A DNA stretch of 64,000 nt from Micromonospora narathiwatensis (GCF_900089605.1 NZ_LT594324.1:6200001-6264000); one strand, 5' to 3'. Numbered from the stretch's first letter, positions 17,954 to 30,363 are shown. Made by a program: numbers and translations. The notes: generated by a model from the sequence alone, not told the origin.

Positions 17954-18640
17954 CTAGCCGTCGACGGCGGCGAAGGCGCGGACCGGGAAGGTGCCCATGC
18001 CGGCCACCATCGGCGGCACGGCGGTGAACCGGAACCCCTCCGGAGGCAGGTCGCCCAGGCCGGTCAGGTGTTCCACGATCGGGATGCCGGCGGCGAGCAG
18101 GGCACTGTGCGCCGGGCGCTCGCCGGCGGCGGCCGGGGTCATGTCGTCGATGTTGATCGAGTCGATGCCGACCAGGGTCGCACCCGCCTCGACCAGCAGG
18201 TCCGCGCCGTCCCCGGTCAGGTAGGGGGCATCGGGGGCGGCGTACCGGTCGGTGCCGAAGTGTCGGTCCCAACCGGTGTGCAACAGCACCGCCCGCCCGG
18301 AGACGTCGTACGGCGCCAGCATCGACCGATCCACCGCCCGGGTGCCGGCGGGCACCCGGACCACCAGCCCGGGCAGGTCGGCGAGGCGGTCCAGCGGCAC
18401 ACCGGTGAGGTCCGGCCCGTCGGCCCACCGGTGCGAGGGGGTGTCCAGGTAGGTGCCGGTGTTGGCGATCATGTCGATCCGGCCGACGTGGAACTCGACG
18501 CCCGGGGCGTACCTCGGTCGGGACTCCTCGCGGGTGAGCCAGTCGGTGATCCGGGGCGGCTGCCAGCCGGGCAGGGTGGTCATCCCGTCGGTGATCACAT
18601 GGCTCAACTCGACGAACCGCGTCCGATGCTGCCCCGTCAC
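17954..18640 (-). CDS. Cyclase family protein (kynurenine formamidase-like metal hydrolase)
   Basis: The product is about 228 residues with the cyclase/formamidase pattern: V-E-L-S-H-V-I-T-D-G-M near the start, the metal-site motif N-T-G-T-Y-L-D-T-P-S-H, and later L-V-G-I-D-S-I-N-I-D. These are manganese- or zinc-dependent amide or lactone hydrolases, and the substrate here is unknown. GTG at 18640 is chosen because the family motif starts soon after. A TTG at 18676 is the alternative, but it also reads as a TTGACC -35 box, with TGCGCT 18 bases later and six bases before the GTG. Confidence 0.82.
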   Translation of the reverse strand: MTGQHRTRFVELSHVITDGMTTLPGWQPPRITDWLTREESRPRYAPGVEFHVGRIDMIANTGTYLDTPSHRWADGPDLTGVPLDRLADLPGLVVRVPAGTRAVDRSMLAPYDVSGRAVLLHTGWDRHFGTDRYAAPDAPYLTGDGADLLVEAGATLVGIDSINIDDMTPAAAGERPAHSALLAAGIPIVEHLTGLGDLPPEGFRFTAVPPMVAGMGTFPVRAFAAVDG

Positions 18641-18952
18641 GCTCTCAGCGCACCACGCCGGGCGGCCAGCGGTCAAGATCCGCGCGTCGGACCCGGTGCC
18701 GACGACCGGCCGGGAAGGCGGGCGGTGAGGTGCCGTACTGGGGGGAGCACGGCACCTCGGCGGGGCACGCCGAGAGGCGAGCCGCCAGGAGGTCCGGTAA
18801 CGGGGGTCGGACCTCCCCGAACAGGCCCGCGTTCCCCTGCTCCGGCTCCCCCTCTCCCCGGCGGCCAGAGCCCGGACTGACGGAATCCATCCTCGGGGCG
18901 TGGCCGGCCCGGTTCTTGAAGAATCTTGCGCGGTTCGGGTGACCCGCGCTGC
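18641..18952. other. 312-base spacer with two adjacent hairpins, no gene seen
   Basis: GAGGTGCCGT (18727-18736) pairs with ACGGCACCTC (18749-18758), and CTCGGCG (18756-18762) pairs with CGCCGAG (18768-18774). The two stems share bases and could be alternative structures. Both lie downstream of the AraC-family gene on its strand, so they are probably its terminator. A possible cyclase promoter is near 18650-18676. No supported coding frame is present. Confidence 0.5.
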
Positions 18953-19867
18953 TCAGGCAGCGTCGGAGCCGGTGTCGTGGGCGGCGAACAGCCGGCGCAG
19001 CCGGGCCGGCGGGTGACCGACCTGCTCCCGGACCACCCGGGTCAGGTGGGCCTGGTCGGCGAAGCCGTGCGTGGCGGCGACCTCGCCCAGCGGAGGCCCG
19101 TCCCCGTCGGCCAGCACGGTCAGCACCGACCGCACCCGCAGCCGGTTCCGGTACGCGGTGAGGCTGTGGCCGGTCACCCGCTGGAACACCCGGCTCAGGT
19201 GGTGCGGCGAGCAACCCACCTGCTCGGCGACCTCGGTCAGCCCGATCCGGAAGTCGGAGGCGACCAGCACCTCGCGGGCCCGGTCGGCGAGCCGCCGGTG
19301 GGCGGCCAGGGTGGCCGGCCGCCGGCCGACGGCCCGCTCGATCTCCGCGCCCGGCTCGCCGACGCCCAGCGGCGTCCGGCTCAACAGCCGGCCCAGGAAC
19401 CGGTGCAGCCGTTCGGCCACCTCGAACTGGTCGATGCCGCGCCGGCAGTGCGCCGCGAGCATCCGGTGTTCGAGATCCAGCCGCCCGTCGACGCTGCCCC
19501 ACCAGCCGCGTCGGTGCAGCCACTGTTCGGTGTCCGGGCGCTCGGCGAGGACCTCCGGGGCGAGTTCCAGACAGCTGTAGACGTCGCCGTCACCGTACGG
19601 GTGGCTGCTGGCCATCTCGTCGCCCGGCCGGGTCAGCCAGATCGTGGTGGCGTCGGTGAGGATGAGCCGGTCGTTGAGCCGCACCTGGGCGCTACCCGCG
19701 CGGCCGAGGAAGAGTCGGTGGCCGACCTCGGGCGTCGGCCCGTGCCAGCCGGGGTCCTCGACGATGCACTTGACCTGATAGAACAACATGCCCCGCGGGG
19801 CGCCCAGCACCTGCCACCGTCCGGGTGTGGTCCGTCTCCTGGGATCACTACCGACCCGTTCCGGCAT
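18953..19867 (-). CDS. AraC family transcriptional regulator
   Basis: The 304-residue product has an N-terminal sensing region (about residues 1-170, with W-L-T-R-P-G-D-E-M-A typical of cupin-like AraC ligand domains). Its C-terminus is a two-helix-turn-helix AraC domain: L-T-E-V-A-E-Q-V-G-C-S-P-H-H-L-S-R-V-F and then L-G-E-V-A-A-T-H-G-F-A-D-Q-A-H. ATG at 19867 follows a clear GGGGAGGAACG ribosome-binding site. The open frame upstream of it is not needed. It is divergent from mfd, but mfd is a housekeeping gene, so its target is not evident. Confidence 0.92.
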   Translation of the reverse strand: MPERVGSDPRRRTTPGRWQVLGAPRGMLFYQVKCIVEDPGWHGPTPEVGHRLFLGRAGSAQVRLNDRLILTDATTIWLTRPGDEMASSHPYGDGDVYSCLELAPEVLAERPDTEQWLHRRGWWGSVDGRLDLEHRMLAAHCRRGIDQFEVAERLHRFLGRLLSRTPLGVGEPGAEIERAVGRRPATLAAHRRLADRAREVLVASDFRIGLTEVAEQVGCSPHHLSRVFQRVTGHSLTAYRNRLRVRSVLTVLADGDGPPLGEVAATHGFADQAHLTRVVREQVGHPPARLRRLFAAHDTGSDAA

Positions 19868-20004
19868 CGTTCCTCCCCTGTGCGCCGTACGCGGCGCCAC
19901 CCGGATTGTCCCCGCCGGGGGATAGTCTCGACAGGTGCACCCCCCGTCCGGCTGGACGAGGGGCCCATCGCCGTGCGCCGACCCTGCACTGGAAGTGATC
20001 ACAG

Positions 20005-23000
20005 ATGCTCACCGGACTCTTCTCCGCCGCCCTGGCCGACCCCGGGCTGGCCCGGGCGCGTGACCTGGCGCGCTCCGGTGCCGCCCAGGTCGACGGACTC
20101 GACATCACCGCCCCGGCCGCGCTGCGCCCGTTCGCCGTCGCCGCCGTCGCCGCCGACGAGCCGGCCGGCGGCGCGGGACGCCCGGTGCTGGCGGTGACGG
20201 CGACCACCCGCGAGGCGGACGACCTCGCCTCCGCGCTGGGCAGCCTGCTGCCGCCGGAGCAGGTGGCCGTCTTCCCCTCCTGGGAGACGCTGCCGCACGA
20301 GCGGCTCTCGCCGCGTTCCGACACGGTCGGCCGGCGACTGGCCGTGCTGCGCCGCCTGGCGCATCCGGAGTCCGCCGACGCGCACGGGCGTACCGGGCCG
20401 GTGCGGGTGGTCGTGGCGCCCGTCCGGTCACTGCTCCAACCGCAGCTCAAGGGGCTCGGCGATCTGGAGCCGGTGCAGCTTGCCGCCGGCGACGAGGCGG
20501 ACCTGGAGGAGGTCGCCCGCCGGCTCACCGACATGGCGTACGCCCGGGTGGACCTGGTCACCAAGCGGGGCGAGTACGCCGTGCGCGGCGGCATCCTCGA
20601 CGTCTTCCCGCCCACCGACGAGCACCCGTCGCGGGTCGAGTTCTGGGGCGACGAGGTGGAGGAGATCCGCACCTTCGCCGTCGCCGACCAGCGCACCATC
20701 GAGCAGGTCGCCCAGCTCTGGGCCCCGCCCTGCCGCGAGCTGCTGCTCACCCCGACCGTGCGGAGGCGGGCCGCCGCGCTCGCCCAGGAGCACCCGGAGC
20801 TGGCCGAGATCCTCGACAAGCTCGCCGAGGGCATCCCGGTCGAGGGCATGGAGTCGCTCGCCCCGGCCTTGATCGGGCCTGCGCACGCGCCGACTCGCGG
20901 CGGGCCGCCCGAGGTGGCGGCCGCGCCAAGCGACTCGCCGCATGCGTCGATGGAGCTGCTGCTGGACTGCATGCCGGCCGGCACCCACGTCGTACTCTGC
21001 GACCCGGAGCGGATCCGCACCCGGGCGCACGACCTGGTGCGTACCTCGGAGGAGTTCCTCCAGGCGAGCTGGGCCGCGGCCGCCGTCGGGGGCCAGGCCC
21101 CGGTCGACCTCGGCGCCGCCGCCTTCCGCACCCTGGCCGACGTACGCGCGGCCGCCCGCGCCCTGCGCCAGCCCTGGTGGACCCTCGCGCCGTTCGGCCT
21201 GCGGGAGGCGGACGCCGCCCCGGCCCGGCAGCCGTGGGAGGATGCGCCGACCGAGGTCGACGTCACCCCCGACGACGCGATCGCGGTGACCCTGGCCGCC
21301 CAGCCGGCCCCGCTCTACCACGGCGAGACCGCCCGGTTGGTCGACGACCTCAAGCGCTGGGCCGGCGAGGGCTGGTCGATGGCGCTGGTCTTCGAGGGCC
21401 ACGGCCCCGCCCAGCGGGCCGTCGAGGTGCTCCGCGACGCCGGCCTCGGCGCCCGGCTCACCGAGGAGGTGCCGACCGCGCCCGCCCCCGGCGAGCTGCT
21501 GGTCTCCTGCGGCTGCCTGACCGCCGGCTTCGTCGACGAGGCGTCCCGGTTCGTGCTGCTCACCGGCGAGGACGTGACCGGCGGCCGGGGCACCTCCACC
21601 CGGGACATGCGCCGGATGCCCAGCCGGCGGCGCAACACCATCGACCCGCTGGAGCTGAAGGCGGGCGACCACGTGGTGCACGAGCAGCACGGCATCGGCC
21701 GGTACGTCGAGCTGGTGCAGCGCACGGTGAACGGCGCGAGCCGGGAATACCTGGTCATCGAGTACGCCCCGAGCAAGCGCGGCCAGCCCGGCGACCGGCT
21801 CTTCGTCCCCACCGACCAGCTCGACCAGCTCTCCCGGTACGTCGGCGGGGAGCAGCCCACCCTGCACAAGATGGGCGGCTCCGACTGGCAGAAGTCCAAG
21901 GCGCGGGCCCGTAAGGCGGTCCGCGAGATCGCCGCCCAGCTCATCCAGCTCTACGCCGCCCGTAAGGCGTCCAAGGGGCACAACTTCGGTGCGGACACCC
22001 CGTGGCAGCGGGAGCTGGAGGACGCCTTCCCCTGGCAGGAGACGCCGGACCAGCTCGCCGCGATCGAAGAGGTCAAGCGGGACATGGAGCAGACCGTCCC
22101 GATGGACCGGCTGATCTGCGGCGACGTCGGTTACGGCAAGACCGAGATCGCGGTCCGCGCGGCGTTCAAGGCGGTGCAGGACGGCAAGCAGGTGGCCGTG
22201 CTGGTGCCCACCACCCTGCTGGTGCAGCAGCACTACAACACCTTCGCCGAGCGGATGAGCCAGTTCCCGGTCACCATCCGGCAGCTCTCCCGGTTCCAGA
22301 CGCCGAAGGAGACCGAGCAGACCCTGACGATGGTCGCCGACGGCACCGTCGACATCGTCATCGGCACCCACCGGCTGCTCCAGGCGTCCACCCGGTTCAA
22401 GCAGCTCGGGCTGGTCATCATCGACGAGGAGCAGCGCTTCGGCGTCGAGCACAAGGAGCACCTGAAGACGCTGCGCGCCTCGGTCGACGTGCTGGCCATG
22501 TCGGCCACCCCGATCCCGCGCACGCTGGAGATGGCGATCACCGGCATCCGGGAGATGTCCACCATCGCCACCCCGCCCGAGGAGCGGCACCCGGTGCTCA
22601 CCTTCGTCGGGGCGTACGACGACAAGCAGGTGGCGGCGGCGATCCACCGCGAGCTGCTCCGCGACGGGCAGGTGTTCTACCTGCACAACCGGGTGGAGTC
22701 GATCGAGAAGGCGGCCCGCCGGATCCGTGAGCTGGTGCCCGAGGCCCGGGTCGCGGTGGCGCACGGCCAGATGAGCGAGGAGGCGCTCGAGAAGGTGATG
22801 GTCGGCTTCTGGGAGAAGGAGTTCGACGTCCTGGTCTGCACCACGATCGTGGAGTCCGGCATCGACATCCCGAACGCCAACACGCTGATCGTGGAGCGGG
22901 CCGACCTGCTCGGCCTGGCCCAGCTGCACCAGATCCGGGGTCGGGTCGGCCGCGGTCGGGAGCGGGCGTACGCGTACTTCCTCTATCCGTCGGACCGGCC

Positions 23001-23706
23001 GCTGACCGAGAACGCGCACGAGCGGCTGGCCACCATCGCCCAGCACACCGAGCTGGGCGCCGGCATGTACGTGGCGATGAAGGACCTGGAGATCCGGGGC
23101 GCGGGCAACCTGCTCGGCGGCGAGCAGTCCGGGCACATCGAAGGCGTCGGTTTCGACCTGTACATCCGGATGGTCGGCGAGGCGGTCTCCGCCTTCAAGG
23201 GCGAGCAGCCGGAGGAGGAGTCCGAGGTCAAGGTGGATCTCCCGGTCGACGCGCACCTGCCGCACGACTACGTCGGGGTGGAGCGGCTGCGCCTGGAGAT
23301 GTACCGCAAGCTGGCCGAGGCCCGCGACGAGGAGCGGCTGCGCGAGGTGGTGGCCGAGATGACCGACCGTTACGGCGAGCCGCCCGCGCCGGTGCAGAAC
23401 CTGGTCGCGGTGGCCCGGTTCCGGCTGCTGGCCCGCCGGTACGGCCTCACCGACGTCTCGATGCAGGGCAAGCACATCCGGTTCGGCCCGCTGCCGTTGC
23501 CCGACTCGAAGCAGCTGCGACTCAAGCGCTACCACCCGGACTCGGTCTACAAGCAGGCGCTCGACCAGGTCAGCGTGCCTCGGCCGAGCACCCGTCGGGT
23601 CGGCGGCGAGCCGCTGCGCGACCAGGCGTTGCTGGAGTGGTGCGCCCAGCTCCTCTCCGACGTGCTGGGCGAGCCCGCGGCGCTGGCCGGGGCGGGGGCG
23701 CGGTGA
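20005..23706 (+). CDS. mfd: Transcription-repair coupling factor Mfd
   Basis: This 1233-residue DNA translocase removes RNA polymerase stalled at lesions and recruits UvrA. Visible parts are the UvrB-like N-terminal region, a CarD-like RNA polymerase interaction domain (G-D-H-V-V-H-E-Q-H-G-I-G-R-Y, about 553-566), and the RecG-like helicase with Walker A G-D-V-G-Y-G-K-T-E and Walker B I-I-D-E-E-Q-R-F-G. A C-terminal TRCF domain follows. The ATG at 20005 has GGAAG nine bases upstream. Residues 291-315 are an unusual in-frame insert encoded by a palindromic DNA segment, listed separately. Confidence 0.97.
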   Translation: MLTGLFSAALADPGLARARDLARSGAAQVDGLDITAPAALRPFAVAAVAADEPAGGAGRPVLAVTATTREADDLASALGSLLPPEQVAVFPSWETLPHERLSPRSDTVGRRLAVLRRLAHPESADAHGRTGPVRVVVAPVRSLLQPQLKGLGDLEPVQLAAGDEADLEEVARRLTDMAYARVDLVTKRGEYAVRGGILDVFPPTDEHPSRVEFWGDEVEEIRTFAVADQRTIEQVAQLWAPPCRELLLTPTVRRRAAALAQEHPELAEILDKLAEGIPVEGMESLAPALIGPAHAPTRGGPPEVAAAPSDSPHASMELLLDCMPAGTHVVLCDPERIRTRAHDLVRTSEEFLQASWAAAAVGGQAPVDLGAAAFRTLADVRAAARALRQPWWTLAPFGLREADAAPARQPWEDAPTEVDVTPDDAIAVTLAAQPAPLYHGETARLVDDLKRWAGEGWSMALVFEGHGPAQRAVEVLRDAGLGARLTEEVPTAPAPGELLVSCGCLTAGFVDEASRFVLLTGEDVTGGRGTSTRDMRRMPSRRRNTIDPLELKAGDHVVHEQHGIGRYVELVQRTVNGASREYLVIEYAPSKRGQPGDRLFVPTDQLDQLSRYVGGEQPTLHKMGGSDWQKSKARARKAVREIAAQLIQLYAARKASKGHNFGADTPWQRELEDAFPWQETPDQLAAIEEVKRDMEQTVPMDRLICGDVGYGKTEIAVRAAFKAVQDGKQVAVLVPTTLLVQQHYNTFAERMSQFPVTIRQLSRFQTPKETEQTLTMVADGTVDIVIGTHRLLQASTRFKQLGLVIIDEEQRFGVEHKEHLKTLRASVDVLAMSATPIPRTLEMAITGIREMSTIATPPEERHPVLTFVGAYDDKQVAAAIHRELLRDGQVFYLHNRVESIEKAARRIRELVPEARVAVAHGQMSEEALEKVMVGFWEKEFDVLVCTTIVESGIDIPNANTLIVERADLLGLAQLHQIRGRVGRGRERAYAYFLYPSDRPLTENAHERLATIAQHTELGAGMYVAMKDLEIRGAGNLLGGEQSGHIEGVGFDLYIRMVGEAVSAFKGEQPEEESEVKVDLPVDAHLPHDYVGVERLRLEMYRKLAEARDEERLREVVAEMTDRYGEPPAPVQNLVAVARFRLLARRYGLTDVSMQGKHIRFGPLPLPDSKQLRLKRYHPDSVYKQALDQVSVPRPSTRRVGGEPLRDQALLEWCAQLLSDVLGEPAALAGAGAR
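20875..20949. repeat. In-frame palindromic insert within mfd
   Basis: The arms 20883-20899 and 20930-20946 are imperfect inverted repeats (14 of 17 positions pair; core GCGCCGACTCGC against GCGACTCGCCGC). The segment encodes about 25 Pro/Ala/Gly/Ser-rich residues, between L-A-P-A-L-I and M-E-L-L-L-D. In other Mfd proteins I recall these two motifs being almost adjacent. The length is a multiple of three, so the frame is kept. It looks like a small palindromic element accommodated in a surface loop. Confidence 0.55.
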
Positions 23707-23762
23707 GTCAGGCCGGGTGGGCGGCGTCACAGCCTCGTACGGGGCGTGAGAGAGTGGCCGAC

Positions 23763-24536
23763 ATGCGTGCACGCCGTCTCACCGCCGCCGCCAGCGTCGC
23801 GGCCCTCGCTGTCCTCTCCCTCGCCGCCTGCGGCCGGTCCGCGCCGGGCGTCGCCGCCTACGTGGGGGACCGGACGTTCTCCGTCGACCGGGTCAACGAG
23901 ATCTACGACGACGCCCAGACGCAGTACGCCGACGCCGTCCGCAGCCAGCAGGAGCAGATGGGCGCCACGCCGGCGCCGGAGGAACTGCGCTCCTCGGTGA
24001 CCCGGCAGGACGTGGTGAACCTGCTGGTCAGCGTCGAGCTGGGCAAGCGCCTGGCGGACGAGAAGGGGATCGAGATCCCCGACATGCTCACCCCGGAGCA
24101 GCTCCAGCAGCAGCTCCAGCTGCCGGCCAGCACCGAGTACGTCCAGCTCTGGGGCGAGTGGGTGGACATCTCCGATGCGCTCCAGAAGCAGCTGCCGCCG
24201 GCCGAGCTGAGCGACGACGCGGTGATGGCCGTCTACCAGGCCATCGCGCAGACCGGCGCGATCCGCGCGGGGCTGTCGGTCGCCGAGGTCCGGCAGGCGT
24301 TCGGCGAGGGCGGCTTCGTCCGTAGCGCCACCGCGCTCAGCTCGGCGCTGCGTGAGGAGGCCGAGAAGTCGGGCGCCTCGATCAACCCGAAGTACGGGCC
24401 GATCGGCGTGCCGTCGGTGGTCAGCACCGGCCAGTCGTTGGTCTTCTACTCGCTGCCCTTCATCAACCACGACGGCCCGGTCACCGACATCTCGACCCCC
24501 GAGGCCCCGGAGACCGGCGACCCGGTCACCCACTGA
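23763..24536 (+). CDS. SurA N-terminal-domain lipoprotein
   Basis: The 257-residue product has a signal peptide ending L-S-L-A-A-C (Cys 23), so it is a lipoprotein. The mature part begins V-A-A-Y-V-G-D-R-T-F-S-V-D-R-V-N, the opening of SurA/PrsA N-terminal chaperone domains. A long helical region follows, with no recognisable PPIase (rotamase) domain, so a foldase activity is not supported. ATG at 23763 is preferred, with a GTG a few codons upstream as alternative. It follows mfd by 56 bases, and mazG starts three bases after its stop. A lipoprotein near mfd, mazG and eno is also known in mycobacteria (LpqU region). Confidence 0.85.
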   Translation: MRARRLTAAASVAALAVLSLAACGRSAPGVAAYVGDRTFSVDRVNEIYDDAQTQYADAVRSQQEQMGATPAPEELRSSVTRQDVVNLLVSVELGKRLADEKGIEIPDMLTPEQLQQQLQLPASTEYVQLWGEWVDISDALQKQLPPAELSDDAVMAVYQAIAQTGAIRAGLSVAEVRQAFGEGGFVRSATALSSALREEAEKSGASINPKYGPIGVPSVVSTGQSLVFYSLPFINHDGPVTDISTPEAPETGDPVTH

Positions 24537-24538
24537 GC

Positions 24539-25537
24539 ATGACCGCACGGATCGTCCTGCTGGTCACCTCGCCGCGGCTGCCGGCCGGCCTGCTGACCGC
24601 GCCCGCCTGGGACGTCGTACGTTCCGGGCCGGTGCTGGCCGGCACGGAGAGCGAGCTGGCCAGGGCGGTCGGGGCGGCGGGCGCCGAGGTCACGGTGGTG
24701 GCCGAGGGCGCCACCCAGGCGTTGCTCGACGAGGTGGCGGCGCACGGCACGGCGGTCTGGCTGGCCGGGCCGACCGGCGACGAGGCGCTGGCCCGGGAGC
24801 TGGGGCTGCGGCTGGCTCGCGAGCCGGGCCTGGCCGAGCTGGAGCTGATGTACGGCTCGTGGGACCCGCCGGGTGCCCGACTGCTCGACGCGGTCGAGGT
24901 GATGGATCGGCTCGCCTCCCCCGGCGGTGACCCGTGGAAGCGGGCGCAGACCCACCGCAGCCTCGCCGGCTTCCTGCTGGAGGAGTGCTACGAGGCGTAC
25001 GACGCGATCAGCGCCGACGACACCGACGCGCTCCGCGAGGAGCTGGGCGACGTGCTGCTCCAGGTGCTGCTGCACGCCCGGCTCGCCGAGGAACTGCCGG
25101 AGGGCGAGCGGTGGACCGTCGACGACGTGGCCGGTGGCCTGGTCGACAAGATGGTCCGGCGCAACCCGCACGTCTTCGGCGGGGCCGAGGCCGGCTCGAT
25201 CGAGGAGATCGAGGCGAACTGGGAGCGGATCAAGCGGGCCGAGAAGACCCGCGAGTCGGTGCTGGACGGCATCGCGTTGAGCCAACCGGCGCTGGCCCTG
25301 GCCGCGAAGATCCTGGACCGGGCCGGCCGGATCGGCCTGGCGGTGCCGCCGCCGCTGGCCGAGTCCCAGGTGGACCCGGAAGCGAGACTCGGCGCCAGCC
25401 TCCTGGCCACCGTCGCCGCGGCCCGGGAGGCGGGAATCGACCCCGAGGCCGCCCTCCGCCGCGCCACCCTGGCGTACGCCGACGCCGTGCGCGCCGCCGA
25501 ACGCGCCGCCCGTCCCGCCCCCGACCCGGCGAGTTGA
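24539..25537 (+). CDS. mazG: Nucleoside triphosphate pyrophosphohydrolase MazG
   Basis: The 332-residue protein hydrolyses non-canonical or excess NTPs to NMP and PPi. The all-alpha MazG motif is seen at L-L-E-E-C-Y-E-A-Y-D and R-E-E-L-G-D-V-L-L-Q-V, giving the paired E-E-x-x-E and E-x-x-D magnesium sites. R-R-N-P-H-V-F-G is the usual following motif. The first 115 residues are an extra domain typical of actinobacterial MazG. The start is three bases after the lipoprotein stop. The TGA stop is formed by the left arm of a REP-like palindrome, so the last few residues may differ from relatives. Confidence 0.95.
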   Translation: MTARIVLLVTSPRLPAGLLTAPAWDVVRSGPVLAGTESELARAVGAAGAEVTVVAEGATQALLDEVAAHGTAVWLAGPTGDEALARELGLRLAREPGLAELELMYGSWDPPGARLLDAVEVMDRLASPGGDPWKRAQTHRSLAGFLLEECYEAYDAISADDTDALREELGDVLLQVLLHARLAEELPEGERWTVDDVAGGLVDKMVRRNPHVFGGAEAGSIEEIEANWERIKRAEKTRESVLDGIALSQPALALAAKILDRAGRIGLAVPPPLAESQVDPEARLGASLLATVAAAREAGIDPEAALRRATLAYADAVRAAERAARPAPDPAS

Positions 25538-25593
25538 TCAAGACATTCGCGTCCGGCTCACGCCGCTCGGCCGACGCGAACTCCTTGATCAAC
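25533..25593. repeat. REP-like palindromic element, copy 2, overlapping the mazG stop codon
   Basis: GTTGATCAAG... at 25533-25553 and its partner at 25573-25593 match as inverted repeats at 18 of 21 positions, with a loop of about 19 bases. The arms share the GATCAAGA-TT-GCGTC pattern with copy 1 at 6699-6757. The TGA of mazG lies inside GTTGATC at 25535-25537. Confidence 0.75.
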
Positions 25594-25614
25594 CGGAAGG
25601 TCGGGGGAGATCGG

Positions 25615-25627
25615 TAGGGTCGTCGGC
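25615..25627 (+). promoter_or_regulatory. -10-like TAGGGT for a leaderless DUF885 transcript
   Basis: TAGGGT at 25615-25620 is followed by seven bases and then the ATG at 25628. No ribosome-binding site is visible. Confidence 0.5.
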
Positions 25628-27247
25628 ATGGAATCGTTCGTGCCGCTGGCGGAGCGGATCGTCGAGGCGTTGCTGGAGAGCCGGCCGGGGCTGGCCACGT
25701 CGGCCGGGGACCACCGGTACGACGACCGGCTGCCCGACCTCTCCGCCGACGCCCTCGCGGCCGACCAGGCGATGCTGCGGGACGCGGCCGACGCGCTCTC
25801 CGAGATCGACCCGGACTCGCTCGACGTCGAGGAACGGGTCGACCACGCGCTGCTCAGCAGCATGGTCGACCAGGGGCTGTTCGAGCTGACCGAGATCCGC
25901 GCGCACGAGTGGGACCCGCTGCGGCACAACCCGGGCCCGCTGCTGCACGCCCTGCTGGCCCGCCCGTACGCGCCCGTCGAGGAGCGGCTGACCCAGCTCA
26001 CCGGGCGGCTGGCGGCCGTACCGGATGCCCTGGCGACCGCGCGCGCGACGCTGCGGGACATGCCACGGATCCACGCGGAGACGGCGGTCGGGCAGTTCAC
26101 CGGCACGGCGGCGCTGATCCGCGACGAGGTGCCGGCGCTGCTCGCCCAGGCACCGGCGCTGCACGACCGGGTGGAGCCGGCGGTGACCGCCGCGATCGCC
26201 GCGCTGGAGGAGTTCGTGGCGTGGCTGCGGATCGGGCTGGCCGCCGACGCCGGCCCGGGGCGCGACCCCCGGCTGGGCCGGCGGCGCTGGGAGGCGCGAC
26301 TCTGGCACACCCTGGACACCGAGCTGAGCGCCGCCGAGATCCAGCGCCGCGCCTGGGAGAACCTGGACCGGGTGACCGCGGAGATCCGCGAGGCGGCCGT
26401 CGAGCTGGTCGGCGGCCCGGCCGACGACGAGACGGTACGCCGGGCGCTGGACCTGCTCGCCGCCGAGCACCCCGACGACGCCACGATCGTGGATCTCGCC
26501 TCGGTGACGCTCGACGAGGCGACCGACTTCGTCCGCGCGCACGACGTGGTCAGCCTGGTCGACGACCCGTGCGTGATCCAGGAGATGCCGGAGTTCGCCC
26601 GGGGCGTGGCGGTGGCCTACTGCGACTCGCCCGGCCCACTGGAGACGGCGGACGTGCCGACCTTCTACTGCATCGCGCCCACGCCGGTGGACTGGCCGGC
26701 GCAGCGGGTCGAGTCGTTCTACCGGGAATACAACGACCACATGATCCGGAACCTGAGCGTGCACGAGGCGATGCCCGGTCACTTCCTCCAGCTCGCCCAC
26801 GCCCGCCGGTACGCCGGCCCGACCCGGGTCCGCGCGCTCACCGAGTCCGGGGTGTTCGTCGAGGGCTGGGCGGTCTATGCCGAGGAGGTGATGGCCGGCC
26901 TCGGCTTCGGCGGCCTGCCGGTCCGGCTACAGCAGCTCAAGATGCAGCTGCGGATGACCATCAACGCGCTGCTCGACCAGCTCGTGCACTGCGAGGGGAT
27001 GCCCGAGGCGGAGGCGATGGCGCTGATGACCGGGCGCGGCTTCCAGGAGGAGGGCGAGGCGGCCGGCAAGTGGCGCCGGGCGCTGCTCACCTCCACCCAG
27101 CTCTCCACGTACTTCGTCGGGTACAGCGAGATGGCCGACATCGCCCGCGCCCGCCCCGACGGGGTGTCGGTCCGCGAGTGGCACGACGCGATGCTGTCGC
27201 ACGACTGCCCACCGCCCCGGCACCTGCGTACCCTGCTGGGGATCTGA
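25628..27247 (+). CDS. DUF885 family protein, probable zinc metallopeptidase
   Basis: The 539-residue product matches the DUF885 family throughout. The zinc-binding signature is H-E-A-M-P-G-H at 379-385, followed by E-S-G-V-F-V-E-G-W-A-V-Y-A-E, which supplies the downstream glutamate as in M32/gluzincin-like folds. N-terminal L-A-T-S-A-G-D-H-R-Y-D-D-R-L-P-D is also standard. No signal peptide is seen, so it should be cytosolic. The family is predicted to be peptidase-like, and the substrate is unknown. It is transcribed alone and converges on nudC. Confidence 0.88.
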   Translation: MESFVPLAERIVEALLESRPGLATSAGDHRYDDRLPDLSADALAADQAMLRDAADALSEIDPDSLDVEERVDHALLSSMVDQGLFELTEIRAHEWDPLRHNPGPLLHALLARPYAPVEERLTQLTGRLAAVPDALATARATLRDMPRIHAETAVGQFTGTAALIRDEVPALLAQAPALHDRVEPAVTAAIAALEEFVAWLRIGLAADAGPGRDPRLGRRRWEARLWHTLDTELSAAEIQRRAWENLDRVTAEIREAAVELVGGPADDETVRRALDLLAAEHPDDATIVDLASVTLDEATDFVRAHDVVSLVDDPCVIQEMPEFARGVAVAYCDSPGPLETADVPTFYCIAPTPVDWPAQRVESFYREYNDHMIRNLSVHEAMPGHFLQLAHARRYAGPTRVRALTESGVFVEGWAVYAEEVMAGLGFGGLPVRLQQLKMQLRMTINALLDQLVHCEGMPEAEAMALMTGRGFQEEGEAAGKWRRALLTSTQLSTYFVGYSEMADIARARPDGVSVREWHDAMLSHDCPPPRHLRTLLGI

Positions 27248-27264
27248 CCGGGGTCCGCGCGGGT

Positions 27265-30335
<3,071 letters not shown>

Positions 30336-30363
30336 GCCGCAAGCTCCGGGGAGGGGTGTGACG

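Noticed and set aside
20428..23772. Very long open frame on the minus strand opposite mfd
   Set aside because: It has no recognisable domains and a His/Asp/Arg/Gly-rich composition typical of the antisense of a high-GC gene, and mfd is unmistakable on the other strand.
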